This document shows positions 1 through 8,719 of a DNA stretch of 10,283 bases, piece by piece. Under the pieces are notes generated by a model that was not told where the DNA came from, ran no database searches, and saw only the letters and a program-made list of their open reading frames with translations. Origin of the DNA: Lichtheimia corymbifera B2541 (lineage: Eukaryota; Mucoromycota; Mucoromycetes; Mucorales; Lichtheimiaceae). The position numbers were made by a program, and so were the translations under genes. Within the stretch, counting starts at the first letter, position 1. Each line of letters starts with the position of its first letter. Location of the stretch: the NCBI GenBank assembly GCA_000697475.1, contig JNEU01000681.1:1-10283 (forward strand), given 5' to 3'.

Positions 1-3000
1 TCCCTTGGAGAATGGTGATACTATGCGTTCTGCCATCAAGCAAGTTGCCTCTGGTCGTTTTGGTGTCACCAGCTTTTACTTGTCTGATTCGGATGAATTG
101 CAAATCAAGATGGCTCAAGGTGCAAAGCCTGGTGAAGGTGGTGAATTGGCTGGTACCAAGGTATCTGAAGAGATTGCAAGCACTCGTAAGACTACTCCTG
201 TAAGTATATATCTATATAACAATTGATATAAGAGGTATTAATCATTCATTCATGCAACAGGGCATCGGTCTTATCTCTCCTCCTCCTCACCACGATATCT
301 ATTCCATCGAGGATTTGAGTCAACTCATCTATGACTTGAAGTGCTCCAACCCACGTGCTCGTGTCTCTGTCAAGCTTGTCTCTGAAGTGGGTGTCGGCAT
401 TGTCGCTTCTGGTGTTGCAAAGGCCAAGGCTGATCATATCCTCATTTCTGGTCATGATGGTGGTACTGGTGCTTCTCGTTGGACTGGTATCAAGTACGCT
501 GGTTTGCCATGGGAATTGGGTCTTGCCGAGACTCATCAAACGCTGGTGCTCAACGATTTGCGTGGTCGTGTCATTGTCCAAACTGATGGCCAAATCAAGA
601 CCGGTCGTGATGCTGTTGTTGCTTGTTTGCTTGGTGCGGAAGAGTGGGGCTTTGCAACTACTCCTTTGATTGCATTGGGTTGTACTATGATGCGCAAGTG
701 CCACTTGGTAAGTAAATGCATATCCACTCTACTATTACACATTTGCTTACACATAAAATTAGAACACTTGCCCTGTTGGTATTGCTACCCAAGATCCTGA
801 ATTGCGCAAAAAGTTCCAAGGTGAACCCGAGCACGTTGTCAACTTTTTCTATTACCTTGCTGAAGAGATGCGATCCATCATGGCACAACTTGGTTTCCGC
901 ACTATCAATGAAATGGTCGGCCATGCTGAAAAGCTGCGTGTCAACGAATCCTTGCGTACTTTCAAGACTGCCAACCTTGATCTGTCACCTATCCTCACTC
1001 CTGCTTCTTCTCTTCGTCCTGGTGTCGCCAATGTTTGTGTCACCAAGCAACGCCACAACTTGCATACTCGCCTTGACAACTTTTTCGTCGATGAAGCTGA
1101 AGCTGCTCTCACCAAGAAGGAAAAGGTCTTTATTGAAGCCGACGTCGTCAACACCGATCGTGCATTGGGTACCACTCTTTCATACAATGTGTCCAGACGT
1201 CATGGTGAAAAGGGCTTGCCTGAGGATACTATCCACGTCAAGATGACTGGTTCAGCTGGTCAATCATTCGGTGCATTCTTGGCTCCTGGTGTCTTCTTCG
1301 AACTTGAAGGCGACTCCAATGATTATGTCGGCAAGGGTCTCTCCGGTGGTAAACTCGCCATTTATCCTCCCAAGAATGCTACCTTCAAGTCTGAAGAAAA
1401 CGTCATTATCGGCAATGTCTGCTTGTATGGTGCTACCTTTGGTCAAGCCTTCTTCCGTGGTGTTGCTGCTGAGCGTTTCTGTGTCCGTAATTCAGGTGCT
1501 CGTGCTGTTGTTGAAGGTGTTGGTGATCACGGTTGTGAGTACATGACTGGTGGTCGTGCCGTTATTCTCGGTAGCACTGGTCGCAACTTTGCCGCTGGTA
1601 TGTCTGGTGGTATTGCCTACGTCTTGGATCTTCAAGGTGACTTTAAGCAAAAGGTCAACATGGAAATGGTGGCTCTTGAGACTGTCAATGACATTGAGCG
1701 TATTGCCGAGTTGCGTGATATGATCGAGGATCACCGCCACTACACTGGCTCTGAAATTGCTGATCGTATCCTCAAGGACTTCAACGCCTACTTGCCCAAG
1801 TTTGTTATGGTCATGCCTCTCGAATACCGCAACTTGCTCATTAAGGAACGTGAGGAGAAGGAAAAGGCTAAGCAAGAAAAGAAGGTTGAGGAGAAGCCCA
1901 AATGCGAACACAAGCCTGCTGCTCCTGTTGAACCTCAAGTCGAAGATGTTGAAGACAGCATTTTGGATGAAAAGGCCATTCAAGAACGTCGTGCTAAGCT
2001 TGATAAGGTGCGAGGTTTCATGAAGTACAAGCGCCGCAATGAAGGGTATCGCAATGCCAAGAAGCGTGGATCTGATTGGGAGGAAATCAACTACCGCCTC
2101 ACAAGATCGCAGTTGCATGAACAAGGTGCTCGTTGTATGGATTGTGGTATTCCTTTCTGTCAATCCGATACCGGTTGTCCTATTGGTAATGTCATCCCCA
2201 AGTGGAACGAACTTGTGTACAAGGACAACTGGCGCGATGCTTTGGATCGTCTCATGATGACCAACAACTTCCCTGAATTCACTGGTCGTGTATGGTAAGT
2301 CTTTTATTTCATGTGTGTATATCTTTATCTTATCTAACGTCCCCTGCAGTCCAGCTCCATGTGAGTCGGCATGCACTCTAGGAATAAGCGAGCCCCCTGT
2401 TGCCATCAAGAGCATCGAATGTGCCGTTATTGATCGTGGTTTTGATGAAGGATGGATCAAGCCTAATCCCCCAGCACAACGCACTGGCAAGAAGATTGCT
2501 ATCATTGGTTCTGGTCCCGCTGGTTTAGCTGCTGCTGATCAACTCAACAAGGCTGGTCATTTGGTTACTGTCTATGATCGCAATGATCGTATGGGTGGTC
2601 TTTTGATGTATGGTATCCCCAACATGAAGCTCGACAAGAAGGTGGTTGATCGTCGTCTCAATTTGCTTGCTGCTGAGGGTATTACCTTTGTTCCCAATGC
2701 CAATGTTGGTGTTGATATTGATGCCAACAAGCTTCGTGATGAGAATGATGCCCTTATTGTTGCAACTGGTGCCACCTGGCCACGTGATCTCAAGATTGCC
2801 GGTCGTGAAGCCAATGGTATCCACTTTGCCATGGAATTCCTTCAAGCCAACACCAAGTCATTGCTTGATAGCAAGCTCCAAGATGGCAAGTACCTCTCAG
2901 CCAAGGACAAGCATGTCGTTGTTATTGGTGGTGGTGATACCGGTAACGATTGTATTGGTACTTCTATTCGTCACGGATGCAAGTCGGTTGTCAACTTTGA

Positions 3001-3544
3001 GTTGCTTCCTCAACCTCCTCAAACTCGTGCCAACGACAACCCATGGCCCCAATTTGCTCGTGTCCACAAGGTCGATTATGGTCACAGTGAAGTCCAAGCT
3101 CACTTTGGCAAGGATCCTCGTGAATACTGTGTCATGTCCAAGGAGTTTGTCAAGGATGCTGAAGGCAATGTCAAGGGTATTAACACTGTTCGTGTTGAAT
3201 GGACCAAGGATGAAAATGGCCGTTGGTCTATGAAGGATGTTCCTGGCTCTGAAGAATTCTTCCCTGCTGATTTGGTGCTTTTGTCCATGGGCTTTTTGGG
3301 TCCTGAAGAAGCTCTTGTCAAGCAACTTTCTCTCAAGCAAGATGGTCGTACCAATATCGAGACTCCCAAGGGCAAGTACAGCACTTCAGCTCCTGGTGTC
3401 TTTGCTGCAGGTGATTGCCGTCGTGGTCAATCGCTCATTGTGTGGGGTATCAACGAAGGTCGCCAATGCGCTCGTGAAGTCGATCTTTTCCTTGAAGGCA
3501 GCACTTATCTTCCTGTTGCTGGCGGTATCAACAAGCGTGCTTAA
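1..3544 (+). CDS. GLT1: Glutamate synthase (NADH/NADPH-GOGAT), C-terminal half; 5' end outside window; join 2-199, 261-707, 763-2294, 2350-3544
   Basis: Enzyme that turns 2-oxoglutarate plus the amide nitrogen of glutamine into two glutamates, using reduced pyridine nucleotide. The visible 1123 residues read in phase across three introns. Residues 1 to about 300 are the FMN/synthase domain, with GHDGGTGAS at 130-138 and the 3Fe-4S cysteines C207, C213 and C218. The GXGXG beta-helix runs from about 390 to 560. A Lys/Glu-rich linker follows at 577-620. The fused beta-subunit part has cysteines C673, C676, C681, C687, C726, C730 and C734 for 4Fe-4S clusters, an FAD motif GSGPAG at 779-784, and a nucleotide motif GGGDTG at 919-924. 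It ends with [20 protein letters not shown] before the stop at 3542-3544. Alpha and beta parts on one chain is the fungal/plant arrangement. Full fungal proteins are about 2100 residues, so roughly half is here. No damage is seen. NADH versus NADPH use cannot be read from this. Confidence 0.97.
200..260 (+). other. GLT1 intron, 61 nt, phase 0
   Basis: GTAAGT donor at 200 and a CAACAG acceptor ending at 260. Removal joins ...TRKTTP to [12 protein letters not shown], matching the conserved synthase domain. Unspliced, the frame meets a TGA a few codons on. Confidence 0.95.
708..762 (+). other. GLT1 intron, 55 nt, phase 0
   Basis: GTAAGT donor at 708 and an AATTAG acceptor ending at 762. It falls inside the 3Fe-4S cysteine motif: two of the cluster cysteines are encoded before it and the third (in NTCPVG) just after it. 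Confidence 0.95.
2295..2349 (+). other. GLT1 intron, 55 nt, phase 2
   Basis: GTAAGT donor at 2295 and a CCCTGCAG acceptor ending at 2349. It splits the codon TG|T of cluster cysteine C726, restoring GRVCPAPCES. The unspliced frame stops at TAA 2296-2298. Confidence 0.95.
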
Positions 3545-3606
3545 ATCCACTACATATAGTATTAGAAGGCATCGCATTGTTCTATGTATATAACAATCTC
3601 ATTCGT

Positions 3607-3612
3607 AATAAA
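3607..3612 (+). terminator. Poly(A)-like signal AATAAA of GLT1
   Basis: AATAAA 63 bases after the GLT1 stop codon, in AT-rich sequence. Its place after a complete gene makes it the natural 3'-end signal. The cleavage site itself cannot be seen. Confidence 0.55.
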
Positions 3613-3890
3613 TTATATTGCCCAAAAACAAAGGTGTGATTTATCGAGAGCCACTCTGAATAGGTGAATACGAGGAAAGAATATAGATAGCTTTGATACC
3701 TCAAATGTATGACAACATTAGCTTGATATAACTCGAATCCAGAAACAAAGAGCACAGATACAACTTAAGAATCACCTTCCATGCGCCAGGTGGATCTATC
3801 AGCTGTGATTTTCCATCGCTTCGACTCGGTACTCCAAAATCCTTGACCACTTTATCAGTTTGATCCATCATGACAACACTTCCCACGCCC
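3613..3890. other. Intergenic stretch between GLT1 and the Fanzor-like gene
   Basis: About 280 bases without a supported gene, RNA or repeat. It should hold the upstream promoter of the next gene, which lies on the same strand, but I recognise no factor site. Confidence 0.5.
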
Positions 3891-3897
3891 GCTCACA

Positions 3898-3905
3898 TAT
3901 AAATA
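3898..3905 (+). promoter_or_regulatory. TATA box of the Fanzor-like gene
   Basis: TATAAATA 59 bases before the ATG at 3957. A pyrimidine-rich leader lies between them. The spacing fits a fungal core promoter and supports 3957 as the first coding exon. Confidence 0.5.
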
Positions 3906-3956
3906 CAAGGCTGTTGTCACCAACACTATTATACACCTTTCTTTCTACTTGTATTC

Positions 3957-6059
3957 ATGCCATCAATGGCTTTTGGTAAGTCTCAAGGAAGTTCTTTAAG
4001 TGATCCACAAAATGGGGGTACTCAAGCGTACATCTTGTTTGTTTTCATCCATAGCTCACATTTCTGCTTTGTCACTTGAAGGGCTTATTCAATCGGCTGT
4101 ACTCCTTGATGGATCCTTTGTAGTATATATTGATAAATGTTATTAAAAGGATGCCTTGTACATTTGTAGGCAAAAGGCAACAACCTTAATCCGTGGCTTC
4201 TTTGTGTGTGGCATAGGTACATGCCGTACCAGCACTTTCCTCTCTGCAATACATATATCCCTTTTGCTCCTTTCGTAATGTCTTCGGACGCAGAAGATGT
4301 TAACAGGCCTCTAGGCCCTGAATTCTTTCGTGTGGAAAAAGGCGCCAGTAAGCGTAATCGTAAAGTGCCAGCAACTACAGGGTGCTCATACACAGGTAGA
4401 AGGCGATGAGCATGCTTATATCATTAACGGCATGCTATACCGTGTCGCGAACACTATTTGGGGAAACAATGCATGGTCATGCACGACCTCAGTTCCGGAA
4501 GTAAAGTTTGTGAGTACTTGACTATTTTCGTTGGCCAACGTGGTGTACATCGCTTATTGATGGATCTTCAGCTACGCAGACAAGGACCAGGTTTCATGGC
4601 AGTGGGTACCACTACATGCACCATAAAGCATTACGGCTTTAATAGACACACTGTACGTACACGTACACTTGTATTTTATACAGGAAGAGTTCTAATCTAC
4701 CGGGTATCATATAGAGCTATAGCTTGTGTGCAATCGATGCATCAAAATGAATGCTACCAACGTGTAAGTTCGATATATAGATATCGGTATGGACATTTCT
4801 TTTCTGATATATATTCCTTAGGTCGCCGATGAAAGCAGAGCACAGGCCATTCCTCAAACCTTTTCCCTCTTCGGGAGGTATTGGGTCTGTGTGCCACAAA
4901 CTACGATTTCAGAAAGTATATCATAAGATTCGCTGTACCGAAATGGGTATGTACTTCTTTATTTGATGCTATTTGCAGCTAACGTTGTCTTTAGCGCGAT
5001 TTTGAAGTGGGAGATCTGTACAAGGATAGTCGATACGATTATACCCATTATACTGACAATGTCATTCCGATTCAAACAAACATCGTTGATGGATGTAGCA
5101 AGTGAGCTAAGTACATTCTTTATGGGTGTTTATTGCAGTGATCGTGGTCTTCACTGCGCCAATGGTGCTCGAGGATTCGCGCTCAAATCCACTTTCTACG
5201 TCTATTTGATTCGGTTACTCTGGCATTGCGGCATCATCAATCCACGCATTCGGTATGTTGATCTGCTCACCATTCTTTTATATGGGAAGAGTAACACTAA
5301 ACAAAATGGCCTTGCTTATAGCTTCAATGCACTGTTGACACAAATGCCAGTACGTTACAACACAGCTTTTCTTGGTGGTGTTACCTGGATCATATATAAT
5401 GCAGCAATACGGCGTTTGATCGATGAAACTGGATTGCCATCTAGTCAAGTTACTGATACAGTATTGGATCGGTTTGTGAGTTTTATTTCTCCATTGCTTG
5501 CCTGCTTCGTCCTCGGTCTTAGTTACGGACATTGCTATTTGCACCACGTCAAGTTTCAGCACCCAACGTAGACCACGCCACTGAAACCAACTTTTGCAGA
5601 TGCAACACCGGTGATAGCTATATCGAAATACCAAGATGGGGTATATAAGTATGACTCACCAATCAGTCCTTTTACCTCATTACAAGAAGGTCTCATCAAG
5701 GGAATGTAACAGTTCCAAAGGACGTCACAGTTTGGGGCTGTGACCCCGGTATACGGTCCTTTGTTGTCATGAGCAACACTTGCGGTAGCAGGGCTTCATT
5801 ATCACCACCTTTTACCATTAATTTCAAGTCATCCGAGTATCATCATCATTCATATCATATCCAAGCAGCAAAAAATCGGTCCAAACGCCGTGATGAGCAT
5901 GAGGAAATCAATGACACTGAAAGAACAATCACTCAGCATAATACAATATCGCAATGCAATGAGAGCAATAGGATTAAAATAAAGCATTGCTTATTTACGC
6001 ACTTGATTAGACTTTGCCAGCTTGAGGATGTACATAATATAGCTTCGAAGATGAAATAA
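3957..6059 (+). CDS. Intron-rich TnpB/Fanzor-like RuvC nuclease gene (hand-built model, probably lacking its true C-terminus)
   Basis: Hand-built exons: 3957-3975, 4055-4119, 4170-4347, 4400-4509, 4572-4605, 4684-4763, 4839-4946, 4995-5101, 5139-5252, 5322-5475, 5523-5640, 5713-6059. All junctions keep phase with GT-AG borders, giving 477 residues. Eukaryotic TnpB homologues (Fanzors) are RNA-guided DNA nucleases carried by transposons. The key evidence is VTVWGCDPGIRSFVV, whose Asp (residue 373, bases 5742-5744) fits RuvC-I. It is followed by a basic stretch with EYHHHSYHIQAAKNRSKRR near 404-425, as expected after RuvC-I. Residues 1-370 would cover the N-terminal, REC/WED-like part. The first three exons (PWLLCVWHRYMPY, SSDAEDVNRPLGPEFF) are not recognised. 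The 37-nt intron (5102-5138) and the acceptors at 4399 and 4838 are the weakest choices. The frame stops at 6057 before the rest of RuvC, so the gene is either broken or continues through unplaced introns. Nuclease identity is an inference from motifs. Confidence 0.55.
3976..5712 (+). other. Intron set of the Fanzor-like gene (eleven introns)
   Basis: Introns: 3976-4054 (79 nt), 4120-4169 (50), 4348-4399 (52), 4510-4571 (62), 4606-4683 (78), 4764-4838 (75), 4947-4994 (48), 5102-5138 (37), 5253-5321 (69), 5476-5522 (47), 5641-5712 (72). Donors are GTAAGT, GTGAGT, GTATGT and similar. The intron at 4947-4994 has a clear CTAAC branch site (at 4979) before TTTAG. Each intron removes an in-frame stop or joins two frames that otherwise do not connect. 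Intron density (about one per 130 coding bases) is much higher than in the GLT1 part. Confidence 0.5.
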
Positions 6060-6064
6060 TAAAG

Positions 6065-6462
6065 GTGGTTTGGTTATCGGTCATGCAAGAAGTATATGGC
6101 TTTTGTGATACAATAAGGAGGAGTAGGACGTCGTTGATGAGTGCGGGGTCTACACATACAAATTGGTTTATGCAGTTCGACCTTCTCCTATATCCAAGTG
6201 TGACCTGGAACCACTATTGTTATGCACGTACTTTGACACGCCTTCATTATTGGATGTTGTTCAGGTGCGTACCTTCCTAAAGGCAATCACCAACATTATC
6301 CATCTATGCAGCAACATGTCAAGGCCGTGTTTGTGTAACCACCGCATGCCATTTCACTCAGCTCTCCATTTTCCGTTAATGCAGCCGACACCATCCACCA
6401 GGAGGAAGCAGCTCCATCATGCTAGAGCATATGTAAAACATAAAGGTGTCTGCTTCTCATAA
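6065..6462 (+). pseudogene. Probable C-terminal RuvC remnant of the Fanzor-like gene
   Basis: A frame different from the upstream exon stays open from 6127 to its stop at 6460-6462. It begins DVVDECGVYTYK, continues VYAVRPSPISKC and LLDVVQ, then AITNIIHLCSN. In TnpB/Fanzor proteins the order after RuvC-I is a VDE..TS motif, a zinc ribbon with paired cysteines, and a final D-V-x-A-A-x-N-I RuvC-III motif. This stretch follows that order loosely: Glu at 6139-6141, Cys at 6199-6201, Asp at 6253-6255 and A-I-T-N-I from 6283. The paired zinc cysteines are mostly missing. Stops and a frame change at 6057-6126 separate it from the previous exon. The tail (LHHARAYVKHKG) is encoded by sequence belonging to the repeat family that starts near 6413. 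Either a decayed 3' end or a poorly modelled one. Confidence 0.4.
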
Positions 6463-7130
6463 TCTTCATAATGAAGCATGACGCCTTTATGAGAACTGAA
6501 TTGATCAGCATATCCTCGAGCACCTTGTGTGAAAGTTTCAGGTTCGAGGGAGGCATTCTCAAGGTCCTGGACCGTCCTACCCTACATATACATCCGTCTG
6601 TTCATCGTCGGACGCTCGCATTTAAAGCTTCATAATGAAGCATGTGGTTTTTATTTGAATAGAGTTGATCAGCATGTTGAAGCCCACGGCCTGACCAAGT
6701 TTCACAATGGAGCTCGACAACCGCGGGGGTGTCCACTATACACCCTACTTGCGCTCCGTCCGACCAACGTTTCTCCTATATTTGGACCGCCGGATTCATT
6801 GGAACATCATAATGAAGCATACGGTTTTTAAATGAATGGAGTTGATCAGCATGACTCAGAGAACCTTCCTACCAAGTTTCAAGCTTGAAATGGGGAATCC
6901 CAAGATAATACATAGTAAATGACTTTTTCATAATTCCGGCGCTTTCCCAATTTCCGTCCGTCATAGTCAATCCCACATTATGCCCTCCCATTCGAAATTT
7001 TTAAATGAAGTGTGGGTTCTTTATTAAGACAAAGTTGTTCAGCATGTCCTCGAGCATCTTCTCACCAAGTTTGAGGTTGAAATGAGCAATTCCAAGATTT
7101 TGGATTAATATATAATATTCATGGATTTGT
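6413..7130. mobile_element. MITE-like repeat block at the 3' end of the Fanzor-like gene
   Basis: Starts with CATCATGCTAGAGCATATGT, which resembles the terminal inverted repeats of the fold-back family at 8720-9796 (CATCACGCTT..GCATATGTA, then AACATAAAG). It continues with four diverged tandem units. No matching right end was found after 7130, so this is probably a truncated or internally amplified copy. No transposase is encoded, so it would be non-autonomous. Confidence 0.5.
6464..7130. repeat. Four diverged tandem units, about 135-190 bp each
   Basis: Units start at about 6464, 6628, 6805 and 6997. Each opens with a version of TTCATAATGAAGCATG, followed by a TTTTTAT/TTTTAAATGAAT-type stretch, then GTTGATCAGCATG and an ACCAAGTTTCA-type segment. 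Spacings are 164, 177 and 192 bases. The last unit (GTGGGTTCTTTATTAAGACAAAGTTG...) resembles the left arm of the fold-back element at 8801-8890, so the units are copies of an arm segment of that family. Confidence 0.6.
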
Positions 7131-7136
7131 CTGACA

Positions 7137-7523
7137 GTGCCTGATCTATCTAATTTCCACCTCTTCCACTTCCAGCTGCTTCCCTCTTCTCAGTTCAACC
7201 GTTGCCCCATTCAAGTACGACTACAACCTGCGAACGATTGTCCTGCTTCAACCCATCATGTCATTGCTGCACCTGTCTTGATCCGATTGTCTTTGACTAA
7301 ATGGCAACTGTATGGCGTGTACACCCCACTTCAACACACGCCTTTCTTGAAAGCACACAATGTCTTCCACACTCCTCTGCCACAACCAATCGTAATAGCA
7401 TTCATTCCAGCAGTTACTATGAGCAATGGCTTTATTGTCTCAAACAGCGTTCACAATCTTGACACTCTACTACTACAACACGCTCCTCTGCCACAACCAT
7501 CCCGTAACAGCAGCTTCCATTAG
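7137..7523 (+). other. C-rich open stretch with a 17-bp direct repeat; coding status doubtful
   Basis: An open frame of 128 codons, rich in Pro, Leu and His, with no ATG until 7419. It resembles no family I know. It holds two exact copies of CTCCTCTGCCACAACCA at 7372 and 7483, 111 bases apart, in wider similar context (CGTAAYAGCA-like sequence follows each). This suggests an old local duplication. It could be leader sequence or an unrecognised exon. I would not annotate a protein from it without transcript support. Confidence 0.25.
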
Positions 7524-7560
7524 CAAGGTCTCCTTTGTCTCAAGTTACTTGCGGCCTCTT

Positions 7561-7566
7561 CACGTG
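7561..7566 (+). promoter_or_regulatory. E-box CACGTG upstream of a candidate small gene
   Basis: Palindromic CACGTG (context CACGTGGG) 19 bases before a TATA box. It is the binding site type of basic helix-loop-helix factors such as fungal Pho4/Cbf1. A six-base match can be chance; the placement beside a TATA box is the only support. Confidence 0.3.
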
Positions 7567-7584
7567 GGCAGCTGATAGCCATTG

Positions 7585-7592
7585 TATAAAAG
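7585..7592 (+). promoter_or_regulatory. TATA box TATAAAAG
   Basis: A clear TATAAAAG 55 bases before the ATG at 7640. The distance equals that seen for the Fanzor-like gene (59 bases), consistent with a core promoter for the small frame downstream. Confidence 0.4.
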
Positions 7593-7639
7593 CTGCTTTA
7601 TTTACGTGTGGCAACTTGCTATGACGCATACGACTTCTA

Positions 7640-8107
7640 ATGGATGGTCCCATATCAGCTATCAAGTATCCCGCAATACAAGCACTCTTCGCCTTGTTGA
7701 GCTGCACTGAAAATGACCAAGAAAGAGAGAGATCAACACTTGGATGGAAAAAGAAGCATATCAGCAGCGATCACAAGGCTATCTTCAACCAACATTTTGG
7801 ATTTGGATGGATGGATGCAATCAAGTGCAGTAATGTGGAATCCTGAAATGTTGCTTTGGCTACTTGGCTCGTCGTCAGCAGTAACGAACACGTGGATACG
7901 GCTGAGGATGATGATGGATTGGATGAGGTGGATGGCATGCATACGAGGGCGTATATCTTTGACAAGAGAGGATTTGCCACCACGGATGATATTGCAACGC
8001 GCAAGTCAATGCATCCGACAGCTACTTTTACAATCATGGATGGAGATGCTTATGACGGCGGCAACCAAGAATACAATGACACAACGATACCTGCTGATTC
8101 TCTGTGA
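7640..8107 (+). CDS. Hypothetical small acidic protein, frame interrupted by one TGA
   Basis: Frame from ATG 7640 to stop 8105-8107, with a single in-frame TGA at 7844-7846. The second half is acidic (DTAEDDDGLDEVDG) and then reads RAYIFDKRGFATTDD. No family is recognised; no signal peptide or membrane segment is seen. A 54-nt intron 7825-7878 (weak GTGCAG donor, CGTCAG acceptor) would remove the stop in phase and give a 137-residue protein. Otherwise it is a pseudogene. Support: E-box and TATA upstream, ATTAAA downstream. An overlapping frame (7713-8171) is longer but rich in Met and Trp, so it looks like a shadow. Confidence 0.3.
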
Positions 8108-8227
8108 TCCGCTGGTTGGCATCTGGAAGGAAAGGAAGGATAGAAATTTGAAGGCCGGAAGAGGAGATTAGATTATACCTACTTCATTGTATCGAGACGC
8201 TCTTGTTCTTTCTGTGATATTACATTC

Positions 8228-8233
8228 ATTAAA
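8228..8233 (+). terminator. Poly(A)-like signal ATTAAA after the small frame
   Basis: ATTAAA 121 bases after the stop at 8107. A full AATAAA also occurs at 8323-8328. Such hexamers are common in AT-rich DNA; the position is the only support. Confidence 0.25.
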
Positions 8234-8708
8234 GCTACATTGTTCATATGTTGATTAGACGATGGCTAGTGCTAATAGCTGATTGTATACATGTTTAAAT
8301 AGACGCTTGTAGTTTCAATGTTAATAAACCCATAGTAATGGTACCCAACAACACTACTTGTCACGGAAGCTTGATCCATTGTAAGCTTAAATCATTACGG
8401 TTAAGAAAGATGAGCTCTGTGGCACAAGAATCATACATCATAATGCTTGCCTATGACAACAGTCCTATCAGCATGATCCACCTTGAATGTATAGCCTTAT
8501 ATAAGAACGAACCCTAGAGACAAACAATACGATTTCCGCTCATAGTCTTGGATGCACTGATCATTTATGCTTGTTAACCATACCATCATAGGCGGACCTT
8601 ACTATCTAGGGATTGTCTATCATGCGCTCTCAATCAATACGAACCCTTCAAACCTTGCCCCTATGAGTTTTATTACGCGAGTCCCTCTGCATCTTTTGTG
8701 CTATCTGG
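8234..8708. other. Gene-free spacer
   Basis: About 475 AT-rich bases with stops in all frames, no RNA gene and no repeat I can recognise. Apart from an AATAAA at 8323-8328, nothing is seen. Confidence 0.5.
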
Positions 8709-8719
8709 GTCAAGTTATT

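Noticed and set aside
1492..2505. 337-codon open frame on the minus strand
   Set aside because: It lies antisense to conserved GOGAT exons and spans a verified intron. Its composition (Thr, Ile, His, Leu rich) is that of a codon-bias shadow.
4348..4380. A 33-nt intron with GTAAGC donor
   Set aside because: Phase does not fit the following exon and the length is very short. The acceptor at 4399 gives 52 nt and the correct phase.
4822..4880. A frameshift in the Fanzor-like gene after an acceptor at 4821
   Set aside because: Using the TTAG acceptor at 4821 needs a one-base frameshift, but the AG at 4838 (or 4835) keeps the phase without any lesion. The simpler model was kept, though it is not proven.
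4963..5571. A single uninterrupted 202-codon gene on the plus strand
   Set aside because: It runs through GT-AG introns at 5102-5138, 5253-5321 and 5476-5522. Splicing connects it in phase both upstream to RDFEVGDLYKDSRYDY and downstream to the RuvC-I motif, while the unspliced frame ends at 5571 before it.
6538..6560. tRNA T-arm-like GGTTCGAGG
   Set aside because: No acceptor stem, D-arm or anticodon arm can be formed around it, and the segment belongs to the tandem repeat.
6464..7130. CRISPR-like array
   Set aside because: Only four diverged units of 164-192 bases, with no short identical repeats and no spacers of constant size, in a eukaryotic setting.
7713..8171. 152-codon frame on the plus strand
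   Set aside because: Met/Trp-rich composition produced by GATGGATG-type sequence. The overlapping frame of 7640-8107 reads more like protein and sits better behind the TATA box.
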